Below are positions 7,501 to 14,896 of a DNA stretch of 40,431 nt, in pieces. The position numbers and the translations under genes are program-made. Numbering within the stretch: the first letter of the stretch is position 1; every line of letters begins with the position of its first letter. The DNA is taken from the IMG/VR virus record IMGVR_UViG_3300036770_000443, positions 1-40,431 of that record; one strand, written 5' to 3'. This DNA comes from a virus. The notes under the pieces were generated by a model. It saw nothing but the letters and a program-made list of their open reading frames with translations. It made no database searches and had not been told where the DNA came from.

Positions 7501-9899
7501 ATGCCTTCCACACCAACGATCTCGGCCAAGAACTCAGCAGGGTACTGGGTGGCTGCGCCCCAGATCGCCTTGGCGGTGCCCATGACACCCTTGGCTTCAC
7601 CGATTGTCTTGTTGATGTCAGCAACAGCGGCTTGGTACTCCGCAGTGGTTGTGGCCTTGCCGAGGTTGGTCAGCTTCTCGGCAAACTTGCCGACAGCCGT
7701 GTTGTTGGGGTTGATACCAGCCAGAGTGACGAGGCCGTTGAACGCTTGGAGGATGCCACCACCCGCCTTGAGCGCGTTACCCGCACCGTTGATGATGGTC
7801 GAGTTACCCGTGGTCTTGGCCAACTCCATCGTGGATTTGGCGAAGTTGTACAGGAAGTCGTCGATGCCACCTTTACCGTCGCCCGGGATGCTCCCGGCCA
7901 TGACGAGCCATGCTTCTGGGTCGTTGGCTTGCAGGTCTTCGAGCTTGGGAGCCGTGACGATGACTTCGGGCATCTGGTAGACGTAATCGCCGAGCTTGGA
8001 GTCCCAGACTCGCACGCCCTGATCTTGTGCGATCCACACGGGCTTGCCGTCGTTGGTGTACGACAAGACAGCGGTGTTGTTCTCGAACTCGTCTTGCGTG
8101 GCCAGCCGGGTGCCCGCCGGAGGGGTGTACCCGCTCAGTTGGCTCTTGTTCCAATCACCGTAGGCTTGACCGTTGATCTCAACCTTGAACCCGTCGGACT
8201 TGGAGTCCTTGAGCAGGTCGTCATAAGTTTTGGTGTTGCCAGTCAGGAAGTCCTGAATCGACGCACCCTTGAGTGCGTTCAGGTCACCACCGTACTTGGA
8301 ATCGACGTTGGCAAAGAAGTTCTTGGCGTCCACGTCACTGATCTGCGACAGGCTGATACCTTTGGCGTTGGCCAACTCGTCAATGAGGCGCACCTTCTGT
8401 GCGGTGAAATCGGCTTGGGCCGCAGTGTTGTTGGTCTTGAGCCCTTCAAACTGACCCTTGGACAGCCAGTGGTCGTACACATCCACACCTGCACCCAGCC
8501 CGTTGAGCTTGCGGTATTGGTCAGCATTGAAGCTGGGGTCGAGTGCTTCGACAAACGCCTTGTTGCTGGTGTCCACCGTGGAGTCGAGTTGGGTTTTCAC
8601 CGCGTCAGTCGCGGTGCCAACAGCTTTCATGGCGTTGGAGTAGACCTCCTCCAGATTGCCATACTCCTTCTGGATTGCAGCCAACTCCCCAGCATACTTG
8701 TCGATCTGTGGTTTGTATGTGTTGGCGTAGTCCGTGTTGAGCTTCGACACGTAGTCGTTGTACTTTTTGGCGGCAGCGTTTGCAGCATCCGTCGTTGCCT
8801 GTGTCGGATTGGCTTTCTGCGCCGTAACCGCTTTGTCGTACGCGGCTTTGAGCTTGTCCTGCTCAGCCACACGCCCATTGAGTTCGTTGACAACCTTGTT
8901 ATACGCGGCAGCAGTTTTTTCCTGCGCAGCGATGTTGGCGTCTACCTTGGCAGCAGCCTTTTCGGCAGCGTCATACTTGGTTGACACCCCATCGACAGCT
9001 TTCTTGAACCCGTCGGTAATCATGTCGCCGAGGGCTTTGGAGCCGTTCTTCATCAGGGCAGCTTGCACCGCCGCAGACACTTTGCCGCCGGACAAAGCCG
9101 CAGTTGTTGACCCCATGAGCACGTCAGTAGCAATAGCACGTTGTGCATCGGTCAGCTTGGTTCCTTTGGGGTCGAAGCTGTTGATGATGTCAGTGACGAT
9201 GCCCGAGGCTTGAATCGCGGAGCCGATAACGGCTGTGGTGACATTACCACCTGCAAGCTGAGTTGCTACTGCCTGTTTGATGACCTGCTGCGCAGAAGGA
9301 GGCAGCTTGGTGAAACCGGGCACTTGGCCCAAAGCCGCAGGAACTGCCGCACCCACACCCCCAGTGATGAACGCCTTTACTGGGTCTTGCCCAGTGACGA
9401 CAGCAACAGCGGAGGACGCTGCTCCAGCACCGACGATCTGCCCGGCGATCTGGGATGCAGTCTGCATACCGGCTTCTTGCGCCGCCAGCATCGCTGCTTG
9501 CTGAGACCCCGCTTTGACGCCATATTCGGCAGCGGTTCCCGCGTTGGACACTGCACTGCCGACAGTTTTGCCTACGTAGGAGCCAACCTGCTGGGCCACA
9601 TAGGCTTTGGCAGTAGCTTCGAGTACATCGCCGAGGTCACCTCCGGCAATGGCTACGTCTGCGCCTTCGATCAGGGGGAGTGCCCATGCGTTACCTGTTG
9701 CAATCGCAGCGACCTGAGCAATAGCTTTTACCGGGTCGTCCAGCGCAGCCTCGATCACATTACCCACCGTGGTCATCACGGGGTCAATGATTTCATCGAC
9801 AACCCAGTCAACTGCGTCTCCAACCGCGTCTACTACGTCTTCTACAAAATCACCAACTGCGTCAAACGCGTTTTCGAGTTCTTGGACTGGATCACACAT
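4593..9899 (-). CDS. Giant internal virion/ejection protein with repeats and an EF-hand-like loop (1768 aa)
   Basis: The chosen ATG (MCDPVQELE) follows a GGGGG Shine-Dalgarno and overlaps the previous stop by eight bases; upstream in-frame starts at 9911 and 9914 would add up to five residues. The N-terminal ~250 residues are acidic, then Ala/Gly-rich amphipathic helices. About 730-1010 is again Ala/Gly-rich with hydrophobic stretches. About 1050-1290 has five ~46-residue repeats ending in YVDPR-like sequences. About 1310-1560 is coiled coil containing three copies of an AEYEKxGIxRDEA block. Near the C-terminus is an EF-hand/dockerin-like loop (bases 5016-5051), and YAKGG lies 24 residues from the end. 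Size, helicity and position match podovirus proteins ejected into the host. No lysozyme or transglycosylase motif was found by eye. Confidence 0.75.
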   Translation of the reverse strand: MCDPVQELENAFDAVGDFVEDVVDAVGDAVDWVVDEIIDPVMTTVGNVIEAALDDPVKAIAQVAAIATGNAWALPLIEGADVAIAGGDLGDVLEATAKAYVAQQVGSYVGKTVGSAVSNAGTAAEYGVKAGSQQAAMLAAQEAGMQTASQIAGQIVGAGAASSAVAVVTGQDPVKAFITGGVGAAVPAALGQVPGFTKLPPSAQQVIKQAVATQLAGGNVTTAVIGSAIQASGIVTDIINSFDPKGTKLTDAQRAIATDVLMGSTTAALSGGKVSAAVQAALMKNGSKALGDMITDGFKKAVDGVSTKYDAAEKAAAKVDANIAAQEKTAAAYNKVVNELNGRVAEQDKLKAAYDKAVTAQKANPTQATTDAANAAAKKYNDYVSKLNTDYANTYKPQIDKYAGELAAIQKEYGNLEEVYSNAMKAVGTATDAVKTQLDSTVDTSNKAFVEALDPSFNADQYRKLNGLGAGVDVYDHWLSKGQFEGLKTNNTAAQADFTAQKVRLIDELANAKGISLSQISDVDAKNFFANVDSKYGGDLNALKGASIQDFLTGNTKTYDDLLKDSKSDGFKVEINGQAYGDWNKSQLSGYTPPAGTRLATQDEFENNTAVLSYTNDGKPVWIAQDQGVRVWDSKLGDYVYQMPEVIVTAPKLEDLQANDPEAWLVMAGSIPGDGKGGIDDFLYNFAKSTMELAKTTGNSTIINGAGNALKAGGGILQAFNGLVTLAGINPNNTAVGKFAEKLTNLGKATTTAEYQAAVADINKTIGEAKGVMGTAKAIWGAATQYPAEFLAEIVGVEGMQEVVPLLIGGGAATAAKGLALARGMGTKLAAEWGAKAGITAAAASDIAESTGGAAQSAFTEAYNVARSKGMSEADATKTALEIASRTGLTAGVITATTLGIGGAALEKAILGKAGTGELASVIDALGKRVKEGGTITIKEGVVEGIEEGLTQGYLEGQLYQLDPTRDIAGNITSSSILGAIAGGGVSGGAYGAAKTGDVVSNLLMSSNPTVASTVQNSANAAAATTALNNLGITDAKLQANLLDTKYDSAYTSAAEARAALSDRSDFAASEADINALVGATSDVNLAGAVEKYVDPRVVDIAEIQAAAKAEGYTLSDAEAAKLVGQKDEATAIAAAKKQFDPLATTYDEAKQFFASQGYTPSAAEINQFVASKAEADQTKAVAAYVNPRQVTETEARKYLTDLGYKPTDAEVKKFVGQVNEAEQATKIGAYVDPRMVDAGEVTAAYEALGLKRPTQDDIQKLIGQYAETDLTGKATEYLPTARYNSVLEQLDALAALSGQDQEILDAIELVKSDFSNQVKDLGFKIDDQTGKLTDQITTTEKNILDKVAEYEKAGITRDEAITKAVDDVAADLGTTRDDLLSRIDTTEENLTKSIDTLSKDVSALSTKVGDVETNILAKMAEYEKTGIARDEALSKAIDDVATNLGTTREDLLKQIGTTEETLAKQVTDVETSLGTKITDSQEAILKELGLTKTALSEEITGVQESLEGTIAEVEANVLDRMAEYEKAGIGRDEALGRAIDDVATQLGTTRDDILTQIGQTEAALTTKLGETEQRLGTQITDVQTTLGRQGAQATQGDLDAIINILESQGAYDANYDYNADQKIDQADKDAIQQYLLSQEPGYTPDTDTPFAFNPATGSKWAPTGVFSTIADEAERTRQAQAAAALKTQRMGNVNTMMGMLMQSPDLGGQQVSVKTPDPAKIGYIYDWSSIFANPSQEKMFASPYAKGGAVRSDLDDVNDELLKMLRG
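5206..5880 (-). repeat. Three AEYEK-type coiled-coil repeats inside the giant virion protein
   Basis: Three copies of a ~45-residue block, AEYEK(A/T)GI.RDEA...DDVA..LGTTR(D/E)D, lie within about 5745-5880, 5536-5660 and 5206-5345, separated by variable coiled-coil linkers. They are clear at DNA level too: CTTCTCATACTCGGCCAT-like words recur on the plus strand. This points to duplication within the gene. Confidence 0.8.
6046..6752 (-). repeat. Five ~46-residue YVDPR repeats inside the giant virion protein
   Basis: Five tandem units follow the pattern EA/EI...GY.(P/L)(T/S)DAE...FVGQ..EA......YVDPR.V. The third and fourth are closest to each other (GYTPSAAEINQFV and GYKPTDAEVKKFV), while the fifth has lost the VDPR end. 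Boundaries are approximate. Confidence 0.75.
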
Positions 9900-10353
9900 T
9901 GTCGCCCCCATCAAGTTTCATCTGCATGATGATCATGCCCTTGGCAGTCTTGGTAAAAGTAATGGTGTCGTCGCCAGTTTTAATCTTGTTGAACGCCTGT
10001 TTAAGTACACGACTTATGGCAGGACTTCTGTACATGGCCACTACTTCTTGCACGCCGTCGTTTACCAATCGGGTGAGCCCTTCCGCTACGTTGTCCACCA
10101 TGTTTTGCAGAGTGTCGGCGTTCATCGCCCAGACCATAGCTTTGTTGCTGTTGCTACCCGCGCCACGTTTGGCCATAAAAAACGTGTTCCCAATGATTGC
10201 GCCATCAGCGTTCAACTTGGAAATAGCGGCGGCGGTTGCCAGCATCCACACCTTAAAATCTTTCAACTTACCGCTTTTGGCCTCGTTGCTATGGTACGCG
10301 TGCAAAATTTGCGCGTAATCCAACTGCTTAGTGCGGCTGTCAACAAGTTTCAT
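9892..10353 (-). CDS. Conserved-type late phage protein, function unknown (153 aa)
   Basis: A 153-residue soluble, mostly helical protein starting MKLVDSRTKQLDYAQILHAY. It has no cysteine, no signal peptide and no recognisable catalytic motif. The end (TKTAKGMIIMQMKLDGGDNV) overlaps the start of the giant ejection protein by eight bases, which suggests coordinated synthesis. It could be a chaperone or a small internal virion protein for its large neighbour, but this is a guess from position. The start has no strong Shine-Dalgarno. The 65 bases upstream (10354-10418) hold only an 8-codon frame and no clear signal. Confidence 0.65.
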   Translation of the reverse strand: MKLVDSRTKQLDYAQILHAYHSNEAKSGKLKDFKVWMLATAAAISKLNADGAIIGNTFFMAKRGAGSNSNKAMVWAMNADTLQNMVDNVAEGLTRLVNDGVQEVVAMYRSPAISRVLKQAFNKIKTGDDTITFTKTAKGMIIMQMKLDGGDNV

Positions 10354-10418
10354 GGCGGTGTGTTTAGTAAGGGCCCGTGTAGTTTACCGCCATCCTGCAC
10401 GGGAGTACAGTCCTGTTA

Positions 10419-11066
10419 TTACGGCGGGGTAGGCAACGTGGCTGGCAGCGGCGCAATGAAGTTCACCGTCATCACAGACGACGGGATTCCGGGGTGGGGG
10501 CTGACCGCCGAAGATGCGCCAAGATTAAGCGATGTGTCCGAAGCGGACACCATCAGTTCGATGTACTGCCCCGCCTGAACGTCAATGTCAAACGAGTATG
10601 AAACTGGGCGGTACGTGCCGCTGCCAGAAATGCTGTACGCACGAGTGGAGTACCCAATGTCCACCCCGTCACGGCGAATCCACACAAAGAAGTCTTTTGA
10701 ACTGCTGTTTGTGCTTTCAAGCTGCCCGGTGTACTGGAAGTTGTAGATGCCCCCGACGGTGACTTCAATTCTGCTCGTGCTACCCGACTGGATAGCCACG
10801 GCGTTGTTCAAATACGTCTGGTTGTAGACGATCGGGTACGCTGTGTTTGCAAGAGCGAACGTCTGGTCGGCGGTGTTGAAAAACAGCCCGTTGGGGCAGT
10901 CGATGTACTTGCCACCGTTGGTGCCGAGGATGGCATTGAACGCGTTGGTCAGACGGTTGTAGAACAGGCGGTGCACGTTGTTCAACTGGTCTTGGTAAGG
11001 CCGGTTGTACTGTTCTGGCCCCAGCGGGAGTGCTGGGGGTTCGACTTGTCCGAGGTTCCCTGACAT
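10419..11066 (-). CDS. Virion structural protein, probable jelly-roll/C1q-like domain (215 aa)
   Basis: A 215-residue protein. Residues 1-50 (MSGNLGQVEPPALPLGPEQY, then NRLTNAFNAILG) look like a short helical attachment segment. From about 70 there is a beta-rich domain with alternating strands, such as RIEVTVGGIYNFQYTGQLES, KDFFVWIRRDGVDIGYS and QYIELMVSASD, resembling C1q/TNF-like jelly rolls in phage fibres. The C-terminus is Pro-rich. The ATG is part of TAATG, shared with a possible 24-codon frame, and a GGGGGA sequence lies at Shine-Dalgarno distance. It follows the tail-hub gene, so a tail tip or head-fibre role is plausible but unproven. Confidence 0.65.
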   Translation of the reverse strand: MSGNLGQVEPPALPLGPEQYNRPYQDQLNNVHRLFYNRLTNAFNAILGTNGGKYIDCPNGLFFNTADQTFALANTAYPIVYNQTYLNNAVAIQSGSTSRIEVTVGGIYNFQYTGQLESTNSSSKDFFVWIRRDGVDIGYSTRAYSISGSGTYRPVSYSFDIDVQAGQYIELMVSASDTSLNLGASSAVSPHPGIPSSVMTVNFIAPLPATLPTPP

Positions 11067-11140
11067 TACGTAATCCCCCAGTGCAGGCGTTCAAGCATAC
11101 ACGTAACTTTGCGATCGGTATACATGTCACCTACGTCCAT
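11066..11140 (-). CDS. Possible 24-codon micro-gene coupled to the next gene
   Basis: A frame starting ATG at 11140 (MDVGDMYTDRKVTCMLERLH...) fills the otherwise empty gap between the 700-residue tail gene and the 215-residue gene. It ends in TAATG, where the TAA stop and the next ATG share a base. It could be a real microprotein, a leader that couples translation, or chance. It has no clear Shine-Dalgarno of its own because it starts inside the upstream gene. Confidence 0.3.
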   Translation of the reverse strand: MDVGDMYTDRKVTCMLERLHWGIT

Positions 11141-13229
11141 CAGGGCGCATGTCAATACGGGGTGCACCCAACTGCCACGTCACGCCCAGATCAGTGGACT
11201 CGATCTTCATGGCCATCTGGCGACCGCGCACGCGGGTAAAAATCTGCCCGGTGAACTGCTCGACCGGCAGCACCGCCGTGCGGGTGACGCTGGCAAAGCT
11301 ACTGTTGGCGACCGAGTGGTTGGCGTTTGTCGCGGTGTTCACAGAGTACCCAGAGCCCGAGTTCTTCAGAGGCAGCAGGTACATCGTTGCTGTGGGGGCC
11401 GCAGCCGTCGAATTGGCAAACGTCATGTCAGGCAGCACGCGCCAGACAAACATGAAGTTGTGGCCGTCATCGAGGTCAAATTCAGACGAGACGATATACG
11501 CCTCGATCGGCAGCGGGGTTGCCCCCATGTTGTCGTCCAGACCCTGCTCATGGTTGACGAGGTTGTTGACATACGTCGCGGCCAGTGGGTACTCACGCAG
11601 ACCGGAATCCAGCCACGCGGTGCGAGCCATGGTGCCGTACATCCACACGTTTTCCAAGTAGTTGTAGACGACGTAGCGGTCGATGTCAGTCGAGTTGGCC
11701 GAGCAGTAGAACCACCAGATTTCGTGGAAGCCCTCGTTTGTGCCAGCGACGATCTGTGCGTACTGGGAGGTGTTGATGTCTTCAAAGACGTAACGGCGCA
11801 GGTCACAAGGCAGCGGTTGGGTGCGACCGTCGTACTTGTAGAACTTGTCCTTGCCCATCCAGTAAGACACGCCGTTGGCGTACGCCACTGCGTTCTGGCC
11901 AGCAATGGAGATGTTCTCGCCCACCAACTGTCCAGACCACACGATCGGGGCACCGACGTACTGGAGCGAATACACAGCGGCGTCCGTCCACACCAAGATT
12001 TCCTGACGAGACTGGGTGGCCGTGATGATCTCAGAGCCACGGGACAGGCGCAGGAAACCCGCTTGGTTGGTTGATGCAGGTGTCCAGTTGTAGGGGTCTT
12101 CCTGATCGCACCAGCGAATGAGCATCGGGTCAACCGTAGCTGAGCCGTAGTCGTTACAACCGAAGGCAAACACAAAGCGGCTGATGTCCGACACCAGCAG
12201 GTAGTTCTGATGTGTCGGCACGTCAGAGGAGCCACCAAAATCGCTCAGGGCGTACGCATTTGGCAGGATTCGGCTGATACCCGTCCCGGCCCCCGTGACT
12301 TCAACCAGCGCCCCACCATAGGTTTCCGAGATGTTGAACGAGGTGCCCGAGGCGTTCTCGACAAAATACATCTTGCCCGGCTCGATACCAAGGGGCAGCG
12401 TGGCCCCAGAATCAGGAGCGAACCGGATTGGTGTGCCGTCAGGGTATGCAGCGGCAGCGGTGATGACTGTGGGGTTGGCCACCGTAGCGGAGAACGACAG
12501 CGCCGTGAGTCCGGTAGTGGCGTCCCAGTAGTAGATTTCGCCCCCGCGAGGGCCGAACACCAAGTCTTCGCCAAAGTTTTGTTGGCTCCACAGGCGCAGC
12601 GCGTCGGTCGAAGATGCGCCAATACCCCACGTGCCAGAACCCCATGTGCTTGCGCCCCAGCCAGTCAGCGGCTGCACGTATGCAGGGCCGACGTTGATCT
12701 GGTACAGCGCATAGACCGTACCGCCACCCGTGGCGTCGGATGAAGCCGCAGTGCCCACGTCGATCGTGTAGGTGTTGGTGCCCGTGACCGTGATCTCGTA
12801 TGTGCCTCGGATGGTCAGCCCACCCACTGCGGAGCCACCGTAGAACGTCACAAAGTCGCCGTCGATGTAGCCACCGTTGGCGTCAGTCACTTCCACGATC
12901 GGGGAGCCGTTGAAAGTCTCGAAGGGGTTGGTCAGCGTGACCTGATCACGGAACGGTGTGATGTCGTAGTACGCACCGCCATTTTCCAGATAGAACTTGA
13001 GGTTGGTGCCCACACCAACCAAGTTGATGGAGCCCAGAGTCACCCAGTTCCACAGGCTTCGGCAGACACCCAAAAACGTGTTTGCAGAGATGCGCTGCCA
13101 GCCGCCGATCTTCTCGGGCGTGCCTTGACGAAAGCGCACCTTGTCGCTCTCATACCAGCCACCCTCGTTCGTGTAGCGGGTGTTCTCGCGGTTGACACCG
13201 GGCTTGAGTACGATTTTCTTGAGTGGCAT
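11127..13229 (-). CDS. Tail hub protein, P22 gp10 / T7 gp12-like (700 aa)
   Basis: A 700-residue beta-rich protein without membrane segments. It begins MPLKKIVLKPGVNRENTRYT and then has ESDKVRFRQGTPEKIGGWQR, the typical opening of phage nozzle/hub proteins that declare where a beta-propeller begins. Repeated blade-like strands follow, such as LVFGPRGGEIYYWD, QEILVWTDAAVYSLQYVG, VSYWMGKDKFYKYDG and HEIWWFYCS. These fit the propeller of P22 gp10/T7 gp12-type nozzle proteins, which close the short tail and carry the fibres. It is two bases downstream of the endolysin gene. The family assignment is by pattern recognition and is moderately sure. Confidence 0.75.
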   Translation of the reverse strand: MPLKKIVLKPGVNRENTRYTNEGGWYESDKVRFRQGTPEKIGGWQRISANTFLGVCRSLWNWVTLGSINLVGVGTNLKFYLENGGAYYDITPFRDQVTLTNPFETFNGSPIVEVTDANGGYIDGDFVTFYGGSAVGGLTIRGTYEITVTGTNTYTIDVGTAASSDATGGGTVYALYQINVGPAYVQPLTGWGASTWGSGTWGIGASSTDALRLWSQQNFGEDLVFGPRGGEIYYWDATTGLTALSFSATVANPTVITAAAAYPDGTPIRFAPDSGATLPLGIEPGKMYFVENASGTSFNISETYGGALVEVTGAGTGISRILPNAYALSDFGGSSDVPTHQNYLLVSDISRFVFAFGCNDYGSATVDPMLIRWCDQEDPYNWTPASTNQAGFLRLSRGSEIITATQSRQEILVWTDAAVYSLQYVGAPIVWSGQLVGENISIAGQNAVAYANGVSYWMGKDKFYKYDGRTQPLPCDLRRYVFEDINTSQYAQIVAGTNEGFHEIWWFYCSANSTDIDRYVVYNYLENVWMYGTMARTAWLDSGLREYPLAATYVNNLVNHEQGLDDNMGATPLPIEAYIVSSEFDLDDGHNFMFVWRVLPDMTFANSTAAAPTATMYLLPLKNSGSGYSVNTATNANHSVANSSFASVTRTAVLPVEQFTGQIFTRVRGRQMAMKIESTDLGVTWQLGAPRIDMRPDGRR

Positions 13230-13231
13230 GG

Positions 13232-13570
13232 TTATACGTTCCGTTCAAAGTGGGGCACATCGACCAACGAGCGGAAGTTACCACCCCAGCGGTTTTTCTC
13301 ATGCAGGGACTCCCAGTACTCGCCCAGCGGGGCCAGCGTGGCCTTGTCCCAGATCAGCTTGCCATCCTTGAAGAAGTTGAAGTCGATCGCGCACCGTTTC
13401 ATGTGCACCGAGTTCATGGTCTTAGACCGTCCGGCGTTGAAGTGGATACGCTGCTGCTCGACGGTACGAAACAACTCGCCACCGGTCACCACAAAGCCAA
13501 GCTCCTTGGCCTTCTCGACCAGCTTGCATACGTCTTGCAGGAAAGCCCACTGTTCGGCGACGAGACTCAT
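13232..13570 (-). CDS. Endolysin, peptidase M15 (L-Ala-D-Glu or D-Ala-D-Ala type)
   Basis: A 112-residue single-domain zinc peptidase. The zinc ligands can be read as H56 and D63 in SVHMKRCAIDFN and H107 in DVPHFE. A conserved LGEYWESL...RWGG segment (82-97) lies between, as in the M15C endolysins of Ply500/CwlK type. It should cleave the peptide part of peptidoglycan at the end of infection. There is no signal peptide, so export would depend on the holin. The ATG overlaps the stop of the holin-like gene in ATGA, a classic lysis cassette arrangement. Confidence 0.88.
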   Translation of the reverse strand: MSLVAEQWAFLQDVCKLVEKAKELGFVVTGGELFRTVEQQRIHFNAGRSKTMNSVHMKRCAIDFNFFKDGKLIWDKATLAPLGEYWESLHEKNRWGGNFRSLVDVPHFERNV

Positions 13571-14094
13571 TGCCCACCTCCGCTCAGATTCTTGATGGTC
13601 TCATCCTTGTTCTTGGAGCCACGGGTCGTCCCGAACTCGAAGTTGTAGATGTTGTCGAGGTAGCCAAGGAATCGGCCCAAGACCAACGTGAAGATGCCTT
13701 TGACGTACTCATTGATCGCGGGGTCTTGCCACACGATGTAGACGAGGGCGGCAATCATGCACACGGCCAGCAGGAACATCAAGTCCGCACGGTAGTTGTG
13801 CTGGCCCATCCTCACGTACCACGCATCGCGCTCACGGGCGCTGTCGCGGTCTTTGACTTCCAGTTCAAACGCCTGCAAGTCAAGTTTGTTGTTCTCCAGA
13901 CGAATGCGCAGGAGTTCTTCCTCGTGATCCATCTCGTATTGGCGAAGCGCCAACAAGTCTTTGTCGGACATGTTGGGCTCCAGTTTTACGCCGGTTTTTT
14001 CTTCCACCCATTCCTTGCCCTTTGCCATGGCGGCATTGGCCAGCAGGTTGAGACCTTGGCCAAGAAGCGGGGCGAGAAACGCGGGAATCGGCAT
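13567..14094 (-). CDS. Putative holin (175 aa, two membrane helices)
   Basis: A 175-residue protein starting MPIPAFLAPLLGQGLNLLAN, followed by a charged helical region (30-100). Two hydrophobic segments come next: about 104-122 (LMFLLAVCMIAALVYIVW) and about 131-147. The C-terminus is charged. This layout matches a group of aquatic phage holin-like proteins in which an amphipathic N-terminus and long charged stalk precede the membrane hairpin. The endolysin follows with a four-base overlap, which strongly supports a lysis role. It would make the inner-membrane lesion that releases the endolysin. Confidence 0.75.
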   Translation of the reverse strand: MPIPAFLAPLLGQGLNLLANAAMAKGKEWVEEKTGVKLEPNMSDKDLLALRQYEMDHEEELLRIRLENNKLDLQAFELEVKDRDSARERDAWYVRMGQHNYRADLMFLLAVCMIAALVYIVWQDPAINEYVKGIFTLVLGRFLGYLDNIYNFEFGTTRGSKNKDETIKNLSGGGQ

Positions 14095-14103
14095 CGCAGT
14101 TCC

Positions 14104-14316
14104 TTACAGCGTAGTGCCAAACAGCGGGGGCAGTGTGGTGACTTGGATGGACACCGACTGCTTGAGATTGAGGGGTGCCCCGCAATCCGAGCAAGTGTCT
14201 GCGGCCAGTTCGGCCTCATCCAAGTCGTAGCCACAAGCCGCACACACGGCATGCACCGTGTGAGCAGGCTCTACCGTGCCGTCATCAAGCGTTTTCGGCG
14301 GGTTGTGCAGCTTCAT
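14104..14316 (-). CDS. Small zinc-ribbon protein (70 aa)
   Basis: Starting at ATG 14316, with AGAGG about six bases upstream, a 70-residue protein carries a clear four-cysteine zinc ribbon: C25-x2-C28 (CAACG) and C42-x2-C45 (CSDCG). The tail after it, QSVSIQVTTLPPLFGTTL, looks beta-like. The start overlaps the end of the 78-residue gene by 32 bases in another frame. Longer in-frame extension to 14433 is unlikely because it lies wholly inside that gene. Function is unknown. It sits just before the holin gene. Confidence 0.65.
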   Translation of the reverse strand: MKLHNPPKTLDDGTVEPAHTVHAVCAACGYDLDEAELAADTCSDCGAPLNLKQSVSIQVTTLPPLFGTTL

Positions 14317-14521
14317 CTTTGACCTCTTGAGCCAACGACTGCTTGAGCATAGCGAAGAACGCGTCGCGGCCAACTTGGAGTTGATCCACGTTGAAGCGGG
14401 CCGAGGCCAGCTTGCGATCCAGATCAGCCACATGGTTGACCATGGCCTGCTGTTGCTGGCTCAGGTCTTCAAATTGGTACTCAGTACCGTCGATGGAAAT
14501 GGGGGTTTTTGTATTTGCCAT
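14285..14521 (-). CDS. DUF6447-like small helical protein (78 aa)
   Basis: A 78-residue protein with the pattern ISIDGTEYQFEDLSQQQQAM, then two helices and an acidic/Ala end. The short beta-hairpin IDGTEY followed by a coiled-coil-like helical pair resembles the DUF6447 family, common beside phage tail and lysis genes. The start follows the leader GAAGGAAACTGAAATGGC, almost the same as those of the genes at 14846 and 24172. A terminator-like hairpin lies just upstream. Molecular function is unknown. Confidence 0.7.
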   Translation of the reverse strand: MANTKTPISIDGTEYQFEDLSQQQQAMVNHVADLDRKLASARFNVDQLQVGRDAFFAMLKQSLAQEVKDEAAQPAENA

Positions 14522-14533
14522 TTCAGTTTCCTT

Positions 14534-14558
14534 CTAAAAACGCCTGAGACCGTCAGGC
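14534..14558 (-). terminator. Rho-independent terminator-like hairpin after the 97-residue gene
   Basis: On the minus strand, GCCTGA-CGGTC-TCAGGC is followed by GTTTTTAG. The left arm includes the TGA stop of the 97-residue gene. The six-bp stem is modest, so it may only attenuate transcription into the lysis genes. Confidence 0.5.
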
Positions 14559-14846
14559 TACGGGTTCTTCTGTTGCAGCAGAGTTTGCCACATCGGGTGC
14601 GACCTGCACAGGGGTTTGTGCCGCTTGATAAGCAGCGACAACTTCAGCAGTGTGAGTGGCGGCGCAGATGGCCTGAACGCGCGCGTCCTCTTGGCTGTAA
14701 TCATCACCGGGCACAACCACATGACGGTGGAAGTTTGAGGAGATGACTTTGCCGTCTTCCACAATGCGTGTTGCTGTACGGACTTGAACTTGCCCTTGTT
14801 CGAGCACTTCAATCTTGTCCACAGAGGTTTGTTTTTCGAGAGCCAT
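14553..14846 (-). CDS. Small conserved-type phage protein downstream of the tail fibre (97 aa)
   Basis: A 97-residue protein beginning MALEKQTSVDKIEVLEQGQV. The first ~55 residues look like beta strands (QVQVRTATRIVEDGKVISS, RHVVVPGDDYS) and the rest is an Ala/Val-rich helix and acidic tail. From memory, short proteins with this TRIVEDGK...FHRHVV...PGDD pattern commonly follow tail fibres in phages of aquatic bacteria; none has a known activity. The start is well marked by GAAAGGAAACTAAAATGGC. It might help fibre folding or attachment, but that rests on position only. Confidence 0.65.
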   Translation of the reverse strand: MALEKQTSVDKIEVLEQGQVQVRTATRIVEDGKVISSNFHRHVVVPGDDYSQEDARVQAICAATHTAEVVAAYQAAQTPVQVAPDVANSAATEEPVA

Positions 14847-14896
14847 TTTAGTTTCCTTTCAAGGTCAGCCCCGACAGTCCAGCCGGGGTATTGGGG

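Noticed and set aside
4770-8984. Plus-strand frames (4770-6065, 7332-8984 and smaller ones) opposite the giant protein gene
   Set aside because: They reflect the codon bias of the minus-strand gene, whose repeats, coiled coils and coupling signals are clear. The antisense products lack domains and starts with ribosome sites.
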